Shown: piece after piece, positions 57,015 to 64,000 of the stretch
How positions within the stretch are numbered: the first letter of the stretch is position 1
Layout: every line of letters starts with the position of its first letter
NCBI GenBank assembly: GCA_946699065.1
Contig: CAMPDV010000257.1
Coordinates: 186,001 to 250,000 of the forward strand
Origin: Loxodes magnus
Lineage: Eukaryota > Ciliophora > Karyorelictea > Loxodida > Loxodidae
DNA: 64,000 nt
Direction: 5' to 3'
Program-made: the position numbers and the translations under genes
Notes under the pieces: model-generated
The model's database searches: none
Told to the model about the DNA's origin: nothing
The model's input: the letters and a program-made list of their open reading frames with translations, nothing else

Positions 57015-60000
57015 ATGGATCCTAGGATTCAAATCGGCGATGTTATTTATTTAACGTCCGTAGACGGCGCTTCTGTCATTTCTCTTAATGACCCAACACG
57101 GTATAAAGTTAATCCGGAAAAGAACTTCCTTGAAGAAAAGCTTGTGGCAAAACTTATAGAAAAGAAGGATATTCAGAATTTGCCAAATCAGAGTCTTTTC
57201 AAAATATGCACATCAAAAGCAAAAGAAGGTTCGGAGTTAAGATATGGAGAAATGGTCTGCTTTTAGTTAGAAGGTTCCACTTGCTATATAACTTAGTAGC
57301 AAGAATCGGAAAATGATATGGCCTTCAATAAGCTTGCTTTTAAACCTTACAATGAAGATCCCAACGAAGTACCTTATCCAAAGGAATTTTGCTGGAAATT
57401 CAAACCTAAGCTCAAGCAAAGGAAAGAAGGAGGATTCGTTTTTGAGAACGATAGAGTATCTATTGAAACCTTCCTTGATATAGGAGGATTTCTAAAACCA
57501 ATGAGTAACAATAAGTTAGCGAGTGGCTCGAAAGAGCACGAATGGAAAATTAAAAGTTTTAGAGATGTAGGAAACTTTCCTGACTAGCCAGAAAAATAAG
57601 CTGAAGAACCAATAAAAGCATAAGATCCTATAACTTTACGCAATTTTGATTCTTAGAATTTTATAGGTGCTGAGGGAATATCAAGTGAAACTTCTTTCGC
57701 AAGCTTTGTTGAATAATCACTAAATATAACATGCCATTCAATATAACCTTTGGAAGAGGAAAATCAAGAAAGTAAAGAATTTTACTTCAAAACAAATGGC
57801 TTTTATTAATAAAAAATTTATAAAGAAAAATATCAAGAAACTGAAAAGTAGCCTTTCAACGGTCTTTTCAGAATCGAGTTGGAAGAATCTCTATCAAGTA
57901 ATCCTTTATAGTCTCAATAAAAAGTTCGTATCAGACATGTTCAATTTGGAAGATATTTAACTGTATCTACTAAAGAGGAATATGAAGAATGGAAGGAAAA
58001 GGAAGAAAAAGATTTATATGGAGGGCAAAAAATTCAAGAAGTATAAGAGACAGAACATTCAGAGTATTCAGATTATTCAGATTGAGAAGAACAGGAAGAC
58101 GAAGGAGTAGGAGAAGGGGAAGAGGAAGAAGAAGAAGAAGAAGAAGGAGAAGGAGAAGAGAAAGGAGAAGGAGAAGAGAAAGGAGAAGGAGAAAGAGAAG
58201 AGAAAGGAGAAGGAGAAGGAGAAGAGTAAAAGGAAGGGGCAGGGAAAGACAAATAATAATCTGGAGGTGAATAGGGTGAAAAGGATAATGGGAATTAGGA
58301 AAAATAATAATAGGAAAAAAAAGATGTAGAAGCTGGAGAAGAAAAAGAAGAGGAAGAGGAAGAAGAAGAAAATTAAAAACCTAAATCATTTTAAGAAAAA
58401 ATAAAATAAAGATTAAAAGAATCAAAAGTAACCTTTGGGGTACAAAAAGTTTAAGAAGAAAAACTAAAGTAAAAAAAAACTAAAAAATCCTCTGATTGAA
58501 TGTTTATACTTTCAAGAATTGCAGATTTGGACAATTTATTTTAAATTATGTTGATAAGTTAAGATTCCTAAAAGAAGAATATTACAAATAAAAGTCTTAT
58601 AGTCTTGAAGTACACTTATTTAGAAAGTGAAGAAGATGAGGAAGGAAAATAAGAGGATAATGAATTAGAAGTTTACCTAGGTGTGGACTAAGGAATACTT
58701 ACTTTAACTGATAATTTGAGTGAAATAAATTATTTTGAAATAGAAAAGAATACTGAATTAATAAAGTGTCTTTGGTCTTATGCTCCTGAATGAAATTTAT
58801 TTTAGCAGGCAGCTAGAATTCTCGGTAAATAAACTACAACTACTCAAGATAAGTAAAATTAAATAAAGGAATTCAAAAAGCAGCTAAGTAATTTAGATAT
58901 AATAATGATTAACCTTATTAAAATCTTAACTAATGAAAAACTAGACATTTAAAATGAATGAACCATTTAACAAGAAGAATAGGAATTCAGGAAAGCAATG
59001 AGTACTTAGGTAAATAGTAATATTGTAAACGAAATAAGAGATTGGCATCTTGCAGACTTAGTTGTTTACTGTTTAACCAAAATTATTTAGAATAAATAAT
59101 TTGTCCAACAGCTTGAATGTGAAATAAATCCTAAATTGAAAAAAAATGAGTAAGATAATGGAGAACAAAATGAAGAACTAACTTAAAGGTCTCAACAAGA
59201 AGTTTAAGAAGAAGAGAATGAAGATTAAAGTAAGAAAAAGATCTTATCAATTAGTTTTCTTTAGCACTGCAATATTTTCCTTGCTTTTTATTTTACAAAT
59301 AATCCTAAACCTCTCTATACTTTAGACTATGACGTATTAAACACGCTGATTATTATCTAATGCAAGTTCAAATTAGTTTCATGTTTAGGTAGCTTATTGA
59401 AGGCAGGATTCATGGCGAAAGCATTTGAAGCAATGGATAAAAATGAAGTATCTAGCCTCTTAGATGAGATAATAAAGGAAACAAAGTAAACAATGGAACA
59501 AAATAAAGCAGTAAATATTAAGTAGCCTATATATCCTAAAACTGAAGTATGAATGTTGTCTATGCTAAGCAATCCAGGTGGAAAAGTTCATAGATTCACT
59601 TAAAACTACATTTTAGAAAATTTTGTTTTCAAGAAGCAAGAATAAGAAATGAAAATTTCTGATTTTGTCTTTGATTATTATAAAGACTAAGAAGGAATCT
59701 GGTATTTCTAAACGGAACAACCAAAAGAAGACAACTCTCATATTACAAAAGTTATAAATGATGCTCTCTATTAATATGATAAAATGAACTATGACGAACA
59801 GCAAAGAAGTCCTGATGCCTTCCATAGTACTCTTTTAGATTTGTATATAAGCATCAGTAATGAATCTAATATACTTGCTCAAAAATTGCTTACAAAACTG
59901 TTAAAACCTGAAATGATTTTCTATGCCTTATAGAATTTCCCAGATGACCTTACCAAATTCAAGTTAAAGTGAATCTAACTGCTTTATAATTTGTACATTA

Positions 60001-63000
60001 CTGATTATAGATGTCCTAAAATATAAGATTGGGCTAAAGCTGTAGTATTTGAAATTGATCCTTAAGATAAAGAGACAATTTAAATAGAGTAGGCTCAAAA
60101 TTAATTATTTATAAGTGACTATTTTGAAACTATAAAGCAAAGAAGAAGCTTTGAAGAGGAAATAGGAGTTCATGGTAATATAGAAACTATCTACAATAGA
60201 AGAAAACTACTTAGAGAATGAATTTTTACTCAGTTCTAGAGTGGAAAAATTGATTTGTCTAACTATAAAGAATTTGAACTAAAATACTCTTAAAGCTTCA
60301 TGATGATCTTAAACGAACTTATTCAGTAAAACTTCTTTGATCCAAGTTACGATGATTTCATTTAAACTCAAATGAAAATTAAAGAAATAAACTTATAAGC
60401 TTACCTTTAAAACCTATTTCTTAAATTGATAGAAGAGATAAAAGATATTGAACAAAGGAAAAACATTTAGAAGGAAATAGGAAAGAATTAAGCTCCTAAC
60501 GAGAAGTAATTCTATTCTGCTCTTATATGTTGACTATTCTAAAATCTTCTAATTGCTCAACCAAGATATTAACCAAAAGTTTAAAATATAGATTAAATTT
60601 ACGAATGTAGAGACTCTAAAGCAAATATTTAAATTGGAATTTAAATACTTATCTATGAAATTCTCCAAGCACTTTATTACCGTAACTCAATGATGAGCAC
60701 TGATAAAATAACTGAGTTCTTGAAAGAAGAAGTACATCAAAATCTATTAAATAGCACAAGTATCTTAGTACCAAGCATTAACATTAATGAAAGAGGATGG
60801 TAAAACATTTAAGAGTTTTAAAAAGCCTTAATCATGTAAGATTTAGTTAGAGTTAAAGATGAAGATCTGTAAAAGAAAGAAACTGAGTTAAGATAAACTG
60901 TTAAATAGAAGCTTAATGGTAGCTGGCCAGAAATAGACAAATTACATTTAAGTGAAAACGGATTTTATTAGTCAGATATTTTAACTCAAATAGTATTTGA
61001 TTAAAAGGCCTATTTGAACTATGAACTTAGAATTAAATCAGAAATATTCCTTAATCAACATTTAACCGATACCTTTAATCAAGCAGATTAACTAAGAAAA
61101 GTTCTTCCAATTCTAAATTCTTATGAACTTGTAGAATTCTATAAAGTAAAGACTCTCTATTCATAGTTTAAAAGTCTTCTTGAAAAGAATGTAATTGAGT
61201 TCGATGAAAAAGACTTTGAAACTTTAAATGCTTGTTTCAAGACTTCTTAAGATAAGTAAGGTCCTCCAGGTATAATAGATATGTTTTATACAAAAGGAAT
61301 AAATGATAGAAAATGCTGCTGTTGCTAAAGATGAAGAACTAATGAGAAACTTGCAACATAATGTTGCTTGAATTCATAAAAGGAAATATGGGAACCAGAT
61401 ATTTTCGATATGGAATTTTGTTAGCAATATAGATTCTTAAAATATAAACCTGCTTTTGGATTCATTTACTTGCTTTTCGAGTTAGCATAAAAGAAAAATT
61501 TTGATCAAAATCTTTAAAAGCCAATGTTTGCTAAGATTTATCGCTTAATATACGAGTTTTGGTATCGCTTAATTGATGGAAATACTTACGCCAGTTAGCA
61601 GATTTTCTAAAGAATAACTAACCAATAACTTGAAATCTTATGATCTCACGTATTTAAACCTTAGCTTCATTTAAACGCAATTAAAGTTCTTATTGAACTT
61701 TGCAAAGGAAGTATTGAGTGCAGAATTAAAATAAATAAACTTGGAATAACTGATATTGAAAAATTACTTGATTTAAAAGCTTGAAACGGTTAAGATTTTG
61801 ACATCAAAAACAGTAAACAGAGGAAAAACGCTATTTATCCTATTCAAGTTCTGGACCTTGTTGAATAACTAATTCTATGTTAAAATAACTTTGACAGTAC
61901 AACTATTATCTTCAACATGCTAAAGAAAGTACTATTAGAAGATGCTGACATAATAGAGAATGTTATGCTATAGAGCTAAAATAAAAAAGGCAATAAAACC
62001 ACTAAATATTATAATGTTAAGACTGCCCTTGATTTGTTAAAAGAACCAAGATAGACTGGCTCATTAATAGATTATCACTTGAAAATCCTAGAAATTTTGG
62101 GCTAGATTACGACTGATTATACAATCCCTGGATATAGTTAGAGAAGAATGTTTATAAATAAGTATATAACAGCTTAAGTCATAATAAAAGTAACTAGCAG
62201 TAATGAAATTCCTCTTGAAAATAAAATTCCTTATTATATGATATTCTATCACTGCTAAATAAGATATATGAATTGATGGTACAATAATTACTTTAATGAA
62301 AAGGCTAAATTGAAATTCGTTCTTGAATGCTTTTATAATGATCAAGGATAGTGGATATCAGGTCTCATTGACGAATCAACTGCAAGTCTAGATGAATTGC
62401 TTAAATTATAAGACTAGTTTTCAGAGCTAGAACAATCCTAATTTTAAGAAAATATGGAAGAATATTCTAACTTTACTAGAAACTTAGATAAAGTAAAATA
62501 AAATACTTTTAATTTAGTGAAACTTATGTATGAACTTTGGTGAAGAGAAGGAATAATGTTTGATAGAGAAAAAATTGAAAAAGAAAATGCTATAAGGTTA
62601 AGAGACTAATACACGAAATTCGCTATGAAGCTTTGCTAAATTACAAATTGGACTATAATTTGTAATCAATAAGATAGTGAAATTCTTAAAATATTTGCTA
62701 GTAATTATGGTTGGCCTGGTTACATAAAGGACAATGCTTTTGTATATGGAGAGCCTTCACTTACTTCCGAGTAAAGAGATTTAATGAATCAATACTCAAG
62801 CATTTTAGAAAAAGCTATTGGGCTCTACAAAAAAAATCATTAGAATTATAATACTCCTTTATAGCTTAACTACTATATATTGCAAAAATTTATTTCATAA
62901 CAATATTTAATTATAGGAAAAGAATGGAATAAACTACAGAACGAGAAGAGATCAACTAAGTATAATATAATTGACAATAAACTGTAGGAGTTAATTTAAT

Positions 63001-64000
63001 AGCAATTCAAGAATTAAGAGCATGATTTCTGGGTATAATAGAAACTACTAAGAGATTTTATTGAGAACATTGTTAATTAAAAATATTTGCAAGGACCCAT
63101 AGGAACTGATAAGAATAATGTTTTTGGATATTTGAGAAAATTAAGAGAAAACATTCTAGGTAAAGATGCATACAACAAAGATTTTGATGAATATGTAGAT
63201 AATGGCTACTATATCCTTGATAATCTTATAGATGATAATGTGCTTATGATGAAATATGAACCAAGAATAGCAGTTACTTTTTCAGGAGCTATGCTTGCAA
63301 TACTATTCTAAACATGCATTGTCTAAGATAAATAATTTGAAGAACTGAATAGCTTCATTGTAAAGAATTAACTTAATTTAGAATATCCAGAAGTTTAGTA
63401 AATTCTAGCTACTTCTCTAATTTAGTATATCTAGTTAGTAAACAGTAACTGCTACACCAACTACCGAGAATATTTCTTAAAAGGAGTCTTTTAAAAATAA
63501 TATGAAGTACTTACTAAGAATACTCAAAAAATGCTTTGCTTGATAACCTTCGATAAATCTGAAAAAAATCATTTCTTTGTTTAAGAAGATTTCAAAGATC
63601 AAACACTTAGCTCACTTTAGATGCCGGAATGAGATTTCCTTACTATAAATGATAAGAGAAAAGACTTTGATTTTAAAAGCTTATTAGGAGAATTAGAAAA
63701 TCCTAACTAAAATAGATACATTACTTAGGTAGCTAATCTAATTAAAATTTGGTGTGAAGCTGTTTAATCAGAAGATTAATATAGTAGTGATAAAAACTCA
63801 TCATGGTGGAAAGCATACTTAAACCTTTATGATGTGATGAAAAATATTCTTCTTATCTTTTAGAATTTAACTGAAGGACATAATATCTAATTATAATCTT
63901 TTATCCGTAGATAGTCAGAAGATTTTAGCATTAACATGCTCTAGTATTTAGCCATGATGAATACATCTCTTATGTAAAGACTCCATCAATACATGAAGTA
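57015..64000 (+). CDS. IP3/ryanodine-receptor-type Ca2+-release channel, copy 2 (cut by window end)
   Basis: Same protein as at 29722, starting MDPRIQIGDVIYLTSVDGAS. The ORF stays in one frame from 57015 to the window end with no indel breaking it; checkpoints at 57318 and 63087 are in phase. Where copy 1 lacks a base (its 32339 and 32861), copy 2 has it (about 59640 and 60162), so this is the intact version. Present here: the beta-trefoil N-terminus, a Glu-rich insert longer than in copy 1 by a net six bases, and most of the solenoid. The pore and C-terminal Cys/His fold lie beyond the window. Glu-rich repeats (about 58095-58250) create the Arg-rich open frame in another phase, which is not a gene. 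Likely function: ligand-gated Ca2+ release from an internal store, as a homotetramer. Confidence 0.85.

Noticed and set aside
57989-58270. 93-codon Arg-rich plus-strand ORF
   Set aside because: Out-of-frame reading of the acidic repeat in channel copy 2.
1-64000. CRISPR arrays, bacterial operons, ribosome binding sites, rRNA operon
   Set aside because: Nuclear ciliate DNA; no regular spacer-repeat arrays and no rRNA sequence were seen.

Overview
The window is AT-rich eukaryotic nuclear DNA from a ciliate with an ambiguous genetic code. In every recognisable gene TAA and TAG lie in frame at ordinary rates, as glutamine codons. TGA occurs in frame where tryptophan is expected (an invariant Myb tryptophan, a zinc-knuckle residue that is TGG in a sister copy), and TGA also ends the clearest genes. 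That is the karyorelict-type code (UAR = Gln, UGA = Trp or stop). A Loxodes-like karyorelict is the best guess; Condylostoma-type heterotrichs are the main alternative. With almost no hard stop codons, open frames alone prove little, so I relied on motifs, homology between copies, acidic-residue content and target-site duplications. Between the motif-supported genes most gene models are tentative.

Layout. 0-7.6 kb is a cluster of retroelement debris: ORF1 (gag-like, zinc-knuckle) elements, a SINE and the 3' end of a LINE. 8.8-11.6 kb (minus) is an intact P-loop GTPase with a cysteine-rich tail. 12.9-15.0 kb holds two head-to-head SINE-like elements, whose start resembles 5S rRNA, around a different SINE. 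16.2-22 kb has a Myb transcription factor gene (minus) and less certain genes. 22-29.7 kb is mostly unexplained AT-rich DNA with one probable membrane-protein gene. 29.7-38.9 kb is a full-length IP3-receptor/ryanodine-receptor-type calcium-release channel, and 57.0-64.0 kb is a second, truncated copy of it, 27.3 kb downstream. The first copy carries two one-base deletions relative to the second. 39.4-53 kb is again retroelement-rich: another ORF1-only element, a gag fragment with two zinc knuckles, and a LINE of about 5.1 kb (endonuclease and reverse transcriptase) inserted into an older SINE.

The most interesting system is the retroelement network. Short (~840 bp) elements encode only a coiled-coil/CCHC protein, start almost at the ATG behind an A-run, end in three stem-loops plus an (ATT)n tail, and are flanked by 13-17 bp target-site duplications. 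They look like 'half-LINEs' (HAL1-like) moved in trans. Two SINE families share a 3' hairpin and (ATTT)n tail with a LINE 3' fragment present in the window, which suggests the LINE partner that moves them. One SINE family shares its structured 5' head with an ORF1 element.
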